From positions 1,302,001 to 1,366,000 of the forward strand of contig JANFAH010000009.1 in the NCBI GenBank assembly GCA_024663395.1: a DNA stretch of 64,000 bases. The letters are read 5' to 3'. The translations under genes and the position numbers were made by a program. Each line of letters starts with the position of its first letter. Position 1 is the stretch's first letter. The notes under the pieces were generated by a model. The model worked only from the letters and a program-made list of their open reading frames with translations, did no database searches and was not told where the DNA came from. Source of the DNA: Pisolithus tinctorius (taxonomy: Eukaryota; Basidiomycota; Agaricomycetes; Boletales; Pisolithaceae). Positions 37,545-48,154 of this stretch are shown here, one piece after another.

Positions 37545-39000
37545 CTACTCCCAAGTGCCTGCACAAATTGCCTCACAGAACTTCTGATGTGCTGCTAAAA
37601 ATGAGTGGGATGTGAGAATGGAGAGTCCACTGCCCTTCCAGTCTGCCTCCAAGAGTGATTCCACAACTTTATTCCCAGGAATATAGCCAAGTTTCTCCAA
37701 CTTCTCTTGAGTATGCACTGACAGCCAATACTTTGTACAAAACTCCAAGAGTGAAACATTGTGCATCATAGTGGAACTGGGTGAAGAGAACATGGTCATA
37801 CTTTGACTGGGCAGTGGTGGAGTTGGCACAGGCAGAGATGTCATGTTTGGCATATGGTAGCCATATGAGCCATAGGAAATTGGTGGTGGAGGGAAGTAAG
37901 AGCTGAATGGATATGTGGGGTGGGGGTCATGGGCATGCCAAAGGCCATGAGGCCCAGGCACATTATGGTGATCTTCATTCCATGTACCAAGGATTGGATT
38001 TGGAACATCCACTGGCATTTGGCTAGCAGGAATAGCAAACACCTTCATAAAGTGATTGGACATTGGCAGGTCATCACATGTTGTGGTCAGTGGCTATCAG
38101 GGTTGTCAGCGATGTATTTGAATGAATATTCACTTATGACATACCTTCACAGTGATGGTGTTTGCCCAAATTTGAAGGTGAAGTGGGGTTAGCTCCCAGA
38201 AGAGTGCCCCCGGTGCATATATGTGCTTGTTTGGAAAGTGGGGATGATTCCCAACAGGATATTTGTCTTGTAATTCCTTGAGCTCATTTGCAGAGTGGTT
38301 ACAAAGTGAATGGATTTGTGATTTGATAGATGAGTCAGGCAGTGGTCTGTCATCAAGTTCTCTTGCTGCCCCTGAGCTCTTCCCTCTCCCTCTCTTCTTT
38401 TCCTCAATTGTTGGCTGTAGTAGTTCAGTGCTTGCCACTCACAGAAGAAATGAACATTGCTTATGAGCTCACATGGAATGGGCTTCCGATCATACAGAAA
38501 AGATTAGCTGGAGTTTCAAATCACCAGTGCAACTGTTCAGCCACCAGATGCCATGGCATGGTATCAGCAGTGTCAGCAATGGCATCAATGAAGGTATCAA
38601 AAGTATCCTTGACTGTGAATATAAAAGGGTTGCATTGGGTAATATTGACAGAGGTTGACAATGTCAATTTGCCTCATGTGCAGGCCAAGACCTTGACAGA
38701 TGTCTCAAGATGCAGGTGTGCTGTGATAGATTGGGGTGGGGGTTCAGCAACACTATCCTCTGAGTTGCTAATATCAAATATGGCTGTCTTTGACATCAAT
38801 TTCATTGTTTTCTTCTTCTTTTTTGAGGCAGGGGACTTTGGGGAAGATGGGGAATTGGATTGCTTCTGCTTGCAGCCATGCTTGGCTTTCTTTGTAGGGG
38901 TCTTGGCAGAGATTCTCTTTGGAGAGTTCTTGACAGGGCTAGCAACCAGTGTAGATGTCACTGAATCATATGGAGGGATGTATGCATCATCAATAAACAT
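37545..39000 (-). pseudogene. Multi-exon TE-associated gene, unknown function
   Basis: The minus strand has three long compatible frames: 39,000-38,674 (MFIDDAYIPPYDSVTSTLV, Lys/Ser-rich, KNSPKRISAKTPTKK), 38,438-38,130 (KKRGRGKSSGAARELDDRPL, then FPNKHIYAPGALFWELTPLH and LQIWANTI) and 38,063-37,545 (SNHFMKVFAIPASQM, a Pro/His/Tyr-rich middle, then VSLLEFCTKYWLSVHTQEKL and ADWKGSGLSILTSHSF). The frames contain almost no stops and look like one protein split by introns: a basic, possibly DNA-binding N-terminus and a helical C-terminus. No named family recognised. Confidence 0.5.
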
Positions 39001-39157
39001 GAATGTGTCTAGGGATATCAGTGCACTGCTGGGTAGAGAGATGGATAAATAGAACTTACAAATGGTGGAGTCAGGGAGGCTTTTTGCTCATTTTGCCTGC
39101 TCCACTGATGCCACCCCATAGCCTATTGGATCTATAGAAAAAGGGTGCTGTAGGCAA

Positions 39158-39280
39158 CCTCAGTAGTGAACAATCTACTGAGATATTAGATATACCTGTA
39201 GGCAACTACAGGGAGTCAGTAAGTAGAATACTGCTAATGAATGATGATCTTACCCTCAGTAGTGAACAATCTACTGAGGG
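39158..39280. repeat. Cluster of three short perfect palindromes
   Basis: CTCAGTAG-N8-CTACTGAG at 39,159-39,182; CCTGTAG-GCAA-CTACAGG at 39,195-39,212; and the first hairpin again, with longer CCC/GGG arms, at 39,253-39,280. Each can form a stem-loop with a short loop. Confidence 0.7.
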
Positions 39281-39439
39281 AACAGTGTAATGACTGTGCA
39301 ATAAGTGCACTCTAATGGCTTATGTAAGCAGCCAAACATCGCACCAAAAGAAGTGAGAAGACAGGGGAGAATATACCTCCAACAGGATCAGGCTTGTTGG
39401 GGGGGTCCATAGTGGTGAGAATGCCAATGCAGAGGCATA

Positions 39440-39544
39440 GGGAATGTACACAACACAACTCATCATGCCTCATTCCCAATTTGGAATGACTCAATGCATG
39501 ACTCAAAAAAATTCACAGTCTCATTACACTTGGGAACTGCTGTA
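39440..39544 (-). repeat. Inverted repeat arm A' (pairs with 35,941-36,049)
   Basis: Reverse complement of arm A with a few substitutions and a small indel. It lies just outside the left end of the Harbinger element. Confidence 0.8.
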
Positions 39545-39584
39545 ATCTGATCCCTGGTGACTGCAGAATCCATGCTGTACAGCT

Positions 39585-42500
39585 TAGAGCTTGTATGGAA
39601 ACCATAGTTCAGTTGAGGTTCACACAGTTCTTGGATTGTTCTTGTTTGACGAGTGGTGGAGAGATCCAGGCCAATGACTTGGAGATTGAAATGTTGGTAT
39701 CCCTCCCAATGGTAGGATGTCTCTCACTCCCTATCTTGCCTCTGCCAATACTCAATGTGAGCACATCCAGCGAGTACTGATTGAACTTTTTAATGTTCTT
39801 GGATCAAACATCATGGAACTAGCAGCACCTGTGGGAGAAGTAGATGAGGGAGCCAAGCATGCTGACTGGACAGCAGAGGAGACCACTGTGCTCATCAAGT
39901 ACTTGCATGTACATCGCTCAGAACATGCTGACACTGGGAACTTCTGCCAAGTGACATATGTCAATGCTGCAGAGCACATTCACCCCCTCCATCGGACTGG
40001 TAAGATCAAGGATTACAAGAATGTGTCAATTAAATGGGGATCAGTACATCCTTCTCTACTCTAAGTCTGCTATATTGACGTTCAGCAGATGTAGATCAAA
40101 CAAATATACAATGCAATTATGACTTATTGCAGAGGATCAGGAGAACATTGGGACAATGAAAACAGTGCAAACATCTGTGGAGCAGCTGATGCAGAAAAAT
40201 GGGGCAAGTTTGTTGCCATCAAGGTATGTATTTGGTACAAATAGATACTAATATGTTACTGAGATGTTCAGAGAAATACAATTATGAGGCCCTTCTGTAA
40301 CAAGGGCTGGGAGTACCTCCACTTCATGGAGGATATTTTTCCACAGGGCAGCACAACTGGCACTCATGTTTTCCATGCCAGGATGTCAAACCCCACCCCT
40401 ACCATGACTACTGGCAGTACCACTTCTGTTCCTTCCATCCCCCCCACTGCTGCCACATCAGCTGAAATTCCTGACCCTGCTACCACATCCACTTCAGCTG
40501 GAAAGCGCTCATTTGTGGTGATGTCCATTGATATCACAGCAATGGAATCCCCATCTGGGCCCTCCCTTCTATTCTCAACAAACCAGCCTCCCCAGTCGAC
40601 TCTGGTCTCATCCGTTCATGACAGTAAGCACAGCCAGATGTCCACATGCTCTTCCAGCAAGGTGAAGCCTCAAGCCACCAATGCTCACACTGTTGCAGTT
40701 GTATCAGTCAACAATACAATCTGGCACCTGGGGGACCAGCTGTCAACAACGTTCATGGATCCGCTGATCACAGTTCAGACAGCCACTCAGATGTTGTACA
40801 AAGATGCCGAGATCCTTCCCCATCACCACACGTTCATGACACATCAGTTCTCCAGCATATCTAATGCTGCAGCTGTCTTTATTTCTTTGCCTGATGAACA
40901 AGCCCGGCATGCATATGTAGTAGATATGTACAACTCTGCCCAAGAAGGAATGGGCCATAGCACATAGAATCCCCCCCCCCCCCATCATCATCATGTAGCT
41001 TCATATCTTGTGTCTAGTTAGTGCTGCATGTATATTCACTCCAGAATGCATACATTTGCTCCTCTGAACACATCATAAATTGATTCAATGCAAGTACAAG
41101 ATGCAGTAACTACGCTAAACAAAATCTGCCACTTCGTCTTCAAAGAAATCTGATTCTATGTCTGATTCTGCATCCATGTCACCCCTCTGCACTCGCTCTC
41201 CTAAGACAAACTGATAGTCGTTCCACATTTCTGTTGCAATGTCATCCCACATCCTGTGCATGAATAAGTCTTCTTCTACACCTGTCGCATGTCCCATAGC
41301 TTGGAGATGAACAGGAGCACCTTCACCTTCATCGTCTTCATCAGCCATGAGGTCGCCTGTGCCCTCCCCATTCTGATCATGTGTATAGATGAAATTGTGC
41401 AGTGCACAGAGGGCTGTGGGAATTCATGCCTGTACATCGATGTTGTATTCTGGTGCCAGGAGCAGTATTTGAAACTGGCACTTCAAAATGCCAAAAATAT
41501 GTTCTATCACATTCCATGCAGATGTGTGCCGCAAGTTAAAGAGTGCCTCTTTATTCATCAGTCTGATGGGAACTAAGAAAATGGAAAAAGGAATGGAAAA
41601 AGGAAAACGTACCAGGTGTTGGCATGGCCCCATTCTGCAAGATGATACTGAACACCTCAGTAGGGGATGAGCAGCTCTCGACATGAGGGGTAGCCAGCAT
41701 CAGCAAGAAGGTATTTTCTGGCAGGGATGTGGAGATTGGCAGATGTTGCATCACCATGTACACAAGCATCTGTCACAGACCCTTCCCACCCTGTCAATGT
41801 AAAGATGAACCTCAGACCAAAGTCACAGATAAAAAGCCCATTCTGTGAGAGGAATCCTTTGTGATTGCGATAGTTTGAACATATGATTGCGGGGGGGGGG
41901 GATATGGGAATGTGGCAGCCATTGATTGCACCAATCACATCCTGAAAGTATGGCCAAAACTTGGGGTTGTGGCATATTTTTGGATGGATGGCTTCACCAG
42001 TTGGAAACTGTACATAGATGGAATAGAATGGTGGGTCTGAAAATATAAAGAGCAATTTCTTGAAGTATCTGTACACAAATATGTGAATTGTCACATGGAT
42101 TTTGTATTGAACTCACTGAGATATCATATCGTTTGATTGCTGAAATCGTTTGCCAATGTGCCTGATTGTCAGGCCAGTTACACATGTATACAGGAAAATT
42201 GTGAGCTGTTCCTCCAGGGTAACAAACTTTGAGTTTTTATGACCAATACCTCAAAGCTCCTCGACAAGCTCAACAAAAACCTTCTTGCTCATACCAAACT
42301 CACAGTGGATACGATCAGGATGACCAGTCAAGACTTCCTGGACCCACATTTCTCCAGAGAGTCTGGAGGTGTGGTATGGTATTGGGTCTCTGCACATGCT
42401 GGAACCAATCAGCTCAGCCAACAAGGCCAGAAGTGTCTGGAGAAGGATGAAGATTTGCTGCAGCAGGGCACGGCATACATTCAGATGATCAGGCAGCATG

Positions 42501-42608
42501 TTCAATCCCTGACATGCTGCCAGGCCTTGTGCCAAACTTGTGTGCCACTTGTCAAACAAGAGAACTGTGTGAACTTCAACTGAACTATGGTTTCTGTACA
42601 AGCTCTTA
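39585..42608. mobile_element. PIF/Harbinger DNA transposon with terminal inverted repeats, degenerate
   Basis: The left arm, about 39,585-39,656 (TAGAGCTTGTATGGAAACCA onward), is matched by the reverse complement of 42,545-42,608, differing by a short indel. The two arms enclose a Myb-like ORF on the plus strand and a DDE_4-type nuclease on the minus strand, the two-gene layout of Harbinger elements. True ends may extend slightly further. CG is less scarce here than in the Copia part, suggesting a younger insertion. Confidence 0.8.
39717..40967 (+). pseudogene. Harbinger Myb/SANT-like DNA-binding protein
   Basis: WTAEETTVLIKYLHVHRSEH, then FCQVTYVNAAEHI, KDYKNVSIKW, and after an intron GEHWDNENSANICGAADAEKW, MRPFCNKGWEYLHFMEDIFP: the Myb_DNA-bind_3 trihelix pattern with W-E-E and NKGW blocks. 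It is followed by a Ser/Thr/Pro-rich tail to 40,967. This is the accessory protein that helps the nuclease bind element ends. Confidence 0.75.
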
Positions 42609-42652
42609 GGCAGAAGGACAGAGCCAATGCATTGAAAAACACAGGCTTTCAT
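41115..42652 (-). pseudogene. Harbinger DDE nuclease/transposase
   Basis: The minus strand from about 42,652: RNHSSVEVHTVLLFDKWH, FGMSKKVFVELVEEL; then FPTGEAIHPKICHNPKFWPY, AINGCHIPISPPP (first Asp site altered to Asn; DG-x-HI in intact copies), FLSQNGLFICDFGLRFIFTL, GWEGSVTDACVHGDA (second Asp), YLLADAGYPSCRELLIPY, NLRHTSAWNVIEHIFGILK (the Glu), and an acidic end DEDDEGEGAPVHLQAMG. Frames are interrupted by introns and stops. Confidence 0.85.
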
Positions 42653-42984
42653 CTTGCCTGAAGTGTTCTACATACAATTCCATTGTAGTAATGCAGTAGG
42701 TTATGGCTAGTGGGTCACTCACCTTGTGTTTGGACTTACCACACAAAACCTTTAGATTTTGAGGCTTTGTGATCTCTGATATCAGTCACCAAACAAGTGT
42801 GTGGTTGTCAGCATCCCATGCAATGAGTGGCAAGGTCACTTCAGGCTTCTTGGTCATCAAGGGAGGAGCAGGCAAGTGTCTGAGGGCATGCAGTGATAAC
42901 CCTAACCCATCAAATTTCCTAACTAGTATTAAAAACTATTTACTTGTGCTAAGTAGGTTCACGTGACGAACAGCGAAAGCGAAA
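42653..42984. other. Junction between transposon island and duplicated segment
   Basis: About 330 bp with no gene. Contains a telomere-like AACCCTAACCC at about 42,898-42,908, some 75 bp before the duplicated segment begins. Confidence 0.5.
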
Positions 42985-43470
42985 GCGACACCTGCCAGTC
43001 AACCGATCATGGATTTTCAGTTACACATCGAGTCGCCTCCTTCCCCTGTGAGCTTCACAGTGAGTGCACGATTCACAACACCCTCGTCGGGAGAAAGAAA
43101 AAAAAAACGGCTGTACTTTTCCAGGATCAGAGACTAAGTTTGTGAAGAGGTCGGATGCAGTGTTACACTTCATCAACGCCACCTCCATGGCAGTGAACAC
43201 CAAGCGTGCTGCCGCAGTTGAAGCTGTGGATACAAGACAGGAAGTATGACAGGTTTTGGTGCCAGCGGGTACAATTGCTTGGTGAACGCTAGGATATGTG
43301 ACGCGAAACCAAAATGGTGGGCTTTCCCCTCCGCAGCGTTTATTGACACTGCACTTGGGAATGATGCCAGGGAACCGACGTCATTTATGTAACTGGGATC
43401 TTGGAAATTGATACATAGAAGCTTTGTGACCGCAGAGTCTGCCGATACAGCAATCAGCAAGTAGAGTATC
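42985..43470 (+). pseudogene. Decayed copy of the small unrecognised gene
   Basis: Lacks the start codon and first few codons of the 26,300 copy. TAA at about 43,389 replaces the proline codon of FMPLGFW, and a TAG stands near the C-terminus. The intron GTGAGT and the DQRL exon are still visible. Confidence 0.7.
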
Positions 43471-43580
43471 GCCTTATTACTCATCGACCGGTCGAGGTTT
43501 CAGCCGACTAAACACAGTTCGGCTTATACTTTGGATCCAGGCCCTATATGCCCTGAAGAGCTAGGTGACCCTCTTCAGAG

Positions 43581-45260
43581 ATGGACGCCGCAGCAGACAA
43601 CGATTTTCTCAGAATAGCGAAGGACGCTCAAACAATCCGGTTCCTGCAAGGTAATTCTCTGAGATTCCCCGACACCCATTGCATTGAGAGTTTACTTTTA
43701 TCAATGTCAGTTGCGCTGACCATTCTGTTGATATACAATTATGGTAAGTATTTCCTTTTCACCGGCGGTGAGCACTCACGATGGTGGTCAGTGCTTTCCT
43801 TGGATGATGAGGTATCAGCAGTTTTTTCGGAGTCTCGCTTTGTTTACAGTAGCTGACAAGTATCTTGCTGGCAGATCGAATATATATGGGTACATGTCCA
43901 ATCTCTTATCGGATTCTGGGACCCTAATGGATCATCATAACAGAAAAAAAGGATCTCGAGCGTCTCAGTCATCTACCTAATGGTTAGTTTCATGAATGCG
44001 CTCTTGACGCGGAGCTCATCATAAATATCAGCTTCGATATTTTGGCATCACATATATGCTGTACGTTGGTCTCATGTGTATTTTTTCAGAGCTTAGACCT
44101 ACCATAGGTATTCCTCAGTGGGTAAGCCATTATTGCTCAGGCTTGTGGTAAAATGCTCACCCCCACTAGCTCTTGTCACGAACACAATTTCCATAGACAA
44201 GGCACGTGTTACTTAGGTTAATGAGTGTCATACTAGCTTACTTAGCAAGGGCCACACCAGTTGTATGTGGTTTTACTCACTCCTGTAATGTAGATCATGA
44301 CACTTCACAATTTGTCCGATCAAAACGAACAGTGGTAAGTAAAGCAAATGGGGATTAAGTTTTATCTGATTGTTTCTGTCTCAGCTACCCGCAGTTACCC
44401 TGCCCTCAGCCTGTGGTTCAACTGTTTGGTTTCAGCGGCCAACCAAAGTAGATTTATCATTATTTGCCAGAGAACCATCCTAATTGATTTACCCAGTCGT
44501 TTTGCAACTGCGGCTTTATGCTCTCTACAGTGGCTCGAGGAGGGTTTTATTTCTGATGGTCCCAGGCTTTGTTGTGGAAACGATCGTCATGATCGTGTGC
44601 ATCACACTCGTCACTATGTCCATAGGTTGGTTATAGCCTAATTCTTTTTGAACGAGGTGCAAACTTAGCCCATATCCATAAGATAATGCTCAACTGGACC
44701 TCAGCGTCACAGTCAGCGCGTCCTCCAATATAGCCCTCAAAATCTACATCCACCAGGTTGCCATGATGGGGTATGAATGTCTATTATTTTCGGCCGCTTT
44801 GTCCGCTGCCCTCCGGAGATATCGAGAGCTTGACCCTCTCTCATCCAATTGGAATCAACTAACACGCCTAACGGATATTCTCATCGAAGGGAATGTGATT
44901 TCTTTTCTCATGTCCGTACTCCAACACTGTTCGAGGTGATGAATTAATGAGGTTTGCATGTAGTTCCTCGGTTTATTCTGTGATTAATGTAGTACTGTTG
45001 CTCACCCTCAAAGTAAGTTGACGTTCATCGTTCAGAGCGGTTTCGCCTCTGATATCTCGGACAGGTAGAGTGGGTTTTTGGAACACTCAATATCGGCTTT
45101 TCCTTGGGAGTTACTATTGGCTGTCACCTTATCTTGCAAATCCGAAGAGCAGCATCTCCCACTTCGCTTGACTATGATATTGGCGAAGACAAATCAGCTT
45201 CCTTGTGGCCCTCCATAATCTTTCCGTACTCATCTCGTAGGTTTGCACGTCGTCGCTGAT
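43581..45260 (+). pseudogene. DUF6533-type gene, copy 2, broken
   Basis: MDAAADNDFLRIAKDAQTI, IESLLLSMSVALTILLIYN, LSLDDEVSAVF, VPGFVVETIVMIVCITLVTM, YECLLFSAALSAALRRY and LGTLNIGFSLGVTIG remain. Deletions and stops (for example TAG after GWL at about 44,635) break it. Damage at the position after the DDE motif is shared with copy 1, so that defect may predate the duplication. Confidence 0.7.
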
Positions 45261-45461
45261 GTATGTCTTCCCACTTAGTTGAGAGTACTGTCTGAGACCT
45301 TCTGTGGCTTTTAGTCCCATTGAACCGGGCAGAATTTCCTTCAGTAGTATGTGTTATCTCTCTTGTAGAGTAATCTTGCCCGTTAGAAATGAGATCGGTT
45401 GTGAACGTATACGATACATAGTAGGTTTTCTCGATTATCAATTCTGTAAAACCAACGTAGA

Positions 45462-46611
45462 CTACAGTCGCGTCACACACCATTCGAGAACTTGGATTAC
45501 ATTGCCCAGAAAGGATGCCTCTTTCAAGCGAGCGATAACCTTGACTTCTCCTTTCGCGAACACCGTCCCATCCCACAACTCCGTCCAAGACTCGGGGGAG
45601 TGACAGAATATGTCATACCCGACGCCTAGACAACTGTGTGGGCGAGTGCCTTTGACAGTTGCACCCGGTTGTATGCCGGTTATGAGTGATCCAGGTACGG
45701 GAGACAACAATCCCGCAAGGCCGCGGGCGACGTGGAGCTGCTGTTCTTCCGAGAAGCAAGAGAAGAAGGCTGATGCGTTGATGACGGAACAGTGGCCGCG
45801 CAGTGAGTTGAGCGTCATCAACCTTGACAGATCGGGCAATGGCTCCGGTACGGGCCCACGAGCTGGAGGCGCGATGGTAAGCATCTCAGGATCGAAGACG
45901 TCCCCTGCGATGAAGTGACCAGGATACGTCTCCTTGGATGTCCTAAACAAGACGTGGCTGAGATCAAGATATCCTGATTGATCGACCATCATTAGCAGTA
46001 GTAACTGAGGAGTGGCGGGAGGTTTCTCACCTTGCTTGAGGTCAGATGCAACGATATTGTGGGCGGGGAAGCCATCCGCTGCAACTCGCCTGGATTCGGT
46101 AGCCACTGAGCAACCCAAAGTCAGAATGTTTGCATGGCAACACAAAAAAAGGTACGTACAGCAGCATCCGATGTCCAAGAGGATAGCATTCTGGCGTTCT
46201 CGACCGATCTTGATGATCTCCTGATATTCAGGTCGGTGAACTATTGATATTCTGTGACGAAGGCGTGTTTCAGCTCTTGGAAAGCAGCACCGTCGAGATG
46301 TATCTTCACCTCAGAAAACCGAAGACATAGATGCAACCCCATGGCGCAACCTGGAAAAAGAAGTTGGTATTTCTTCTTTCATAGTCCGTAGCTTAGCTTA
46401 CCTTCCACGCTTTCTCTTGCACGGATAAGATATGGGCCTTCAGTTCGTCATCATCGTCAATGCCGATAGCAGTCTTGAAAAACGCTGCCTCGTCTGGTGA
46501 CAGCGAATAGAGGTCGGGGTTGAGAGCAGGAACATCTGGTGAGTGTTTTGCCTTATCTGCAAAAGGGATATAGTCAGAGGACACTTGCTCTGGAACGTCG
46601 ACGGATGTCAT
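45462..46611 (-). CDS. SAM-dependent methyltransferase domain protein (Agaricomycete small family)
   Basis: Five or so exons. Start MTSVDVPEQVSSDYIPFADK; exon 1 ends VQEKAWK; then VAPWGCIYVFGFLR, joined over an intron to ISIVHRPEYQEIIKIGRERQ and AILLDIGCC (SAM-binding strand and Gly loop, usually ILDIGCCxG), then ATESRRVAADGFPAHNIVAS, joined to YLDLSHVLFRT and ETYPGHFIAGDVFDPEML. A Pro-rich loop follows, then LRGHCSVINASAFFSCFSEE, and the C-terminus WCVTRL that is characteristic of this family. About 280 residues, frame intact. Substrate unknown; members often lie near secondary-metabolite genes, but no such genes are visible here. Confidence 0.85.
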
Positions 46612-46939
46612 GAGATGAGGTCTGTTAGTTAAAGGGGATGAATACCTCCCTCATATCAGGCAGTGGCTTTTATGCCAAAGGATGGACGAGGAAGACGCCC
46701 TCGCTACAAGACGAGGGCAATATGTCATCCGACGGACGTACAGGGGGTAACTTATCGCCGGTCGCGGAGAATTAGATATGATTTTACCCGACGGAACCGC
46801 ACACTGCTACGTGTCATTCTGTCTTTGATGGTACGCCGGGATTCATGTCCGGGACTACACTGCGTGGCATTGGTCCCGGAAAATTATTTGTGCGCTTACA
46901 AAACACATAAGGTCAAGTGAATTGGCATCACTGTGTATC
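46612..46939. other. Intergenic region, promoter of the methyltransferase gene
   Basis: About 330 bp between the methyltransferase start and the end of the decayed paralogue. No gene seen. Confidence 0.4.
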
Positions 46940-47902
46940 GACACAGTACTGTAACCATGCAATGAAGCAACTGAAACGGCTTCGAGGATATGATATACGC
47001 ACGGCTAAAAGATCTTAGTCTCTTAACGTACCAGATGAGTACAGAGAAGGCTTTCCGAAAGAACTCTACCTCTCCATATTTTTCCCGATTTTCTGCCTCT
47101 AGGTTCTCTGTGACTGTTCCGTACCGCAATTCCCTCCAAGATTCCTCCCATTGGGAGAAGGGATGATACTTTTGACCATTGATATCATAAAGGACGTTTC
47201 CCTTTTCCTTCACCTGCTCTTCGCTGAAGGGGTGGATGGGGGCACACGCATTAATAACAGAGTAGTGACCGTGAAGCTGGCTAATTGAAGTCGGTGCTGA
47301 CGAGTCCGGAGGGCGGTGGAACGACGAAGAGTAATGCTGGATCGAGAGCATCACCTGCGACGAGTTTCACAGGGAAAGCTTCCTGAATAAACGGTGAACT
47401 AGATGCTCGAACTCTGTTAAGATGTTAGTGAGTAGCGGTCCCAAAGAGGTTCACAGCAGTGGTCTCAGCTTGCCTTCAATGAGGGCCGATGTTGCGATAT
47501 TATAGGCAAGGAATCTATCGGAGACAACCTTTCTGGATTCCGTGCCGACTTTGTTACCTTTCTTAAGCAGATCGTCAGGGTTAGTAACAAAACACCTACC
47601 ACCGCACTCATTGTCCAACAGTACTGCGGTGCCGCATGTGCGACCAATCTTGAGTCTATCGGTTACATTGCATTCGGGGTCCTCGAACAGGTGAACACAT
47701 TCACAGGCGACAGCGAAATGGATGGTAGCTCGTGCGTTGGAAAGCAATTCCATAGATCCAGGATAGGGCACCAGGAGAATGTGTTAGACAAAGTAAGGAT
47801 GACTTTGTAGGCATCCTCCTGAACAATCAGGATGTGGGTCTTCAGCACATCCTCCTCCTCGACACGCTTTGAGGAGCACCAACTCATTGAGTGTTGGTGC
47901 AT
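46940..47902 (-). pseudogene. Decayed methyltransferase paralogue
   Basis: The minus strand shows the same landmarks out of frame: EEDVLKTHILIVQEDAYK (47,860-47,810), DRLKIGRTCGTAVLLDNECG (SAM strand altered), GTESRKVVSDRFLAYNIATS, LHGHYSVINACAPIHPFSEE and WYVKRL. Pieces between the SAM loop and the SVINA block are shortened, and the terminal codon runs on without a stop. Adjacent head-to-tail to the intact gene, hence a local duplication. Confidence 0.75.
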
Positions 47903-48154
47903 ACAGGTTTGGATTGATTGGAAGGGTCGACTATGATGTCTCCCAATGGCTTTCTATGAAGGGCGTTGACAACTGCCATGCTACTGTATGGATTGAGACG
48001 CGATACTACCCAACCTATTCACATCCACATCTGCTCACTCCAGGCGACCTATCTGAACACCGACCGTGACAGCGACACGCGTGACAAGTCGTTTAATAAA
48101 TATTGTGACACAGCGTGTCTCCCCTGTGCATCAGAGTGTTGGTGGGAGTCGGCG

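Larger units (their letters stand above)
42985..45430 (+). repeat. Duplicated segment, copy 2 (about 2.4 kb)
   Basis: Direct repeat of 26,312-28,735. It starts after the start codon of the unrecognised gene, which is therefore absent. The right end fades near TTAGAAATGAGATCGGTTGTG (about 45,381), about 30 bp before the methyltransferase stop. Confidence 0.85.

Noticed and set aside
40970..41900. C-run near 40,970 and G-run near 41,890 as paired inverted repeats
   Set aside because: Simple homopolymers within the Harbinger element; flanking sequence does not pair.
42898..42908. AACCCTAACCC as a telomere-fusion scar beside the duplicated segment
   Set aside because: Too short to separate from chance; noted only as part of the junction.
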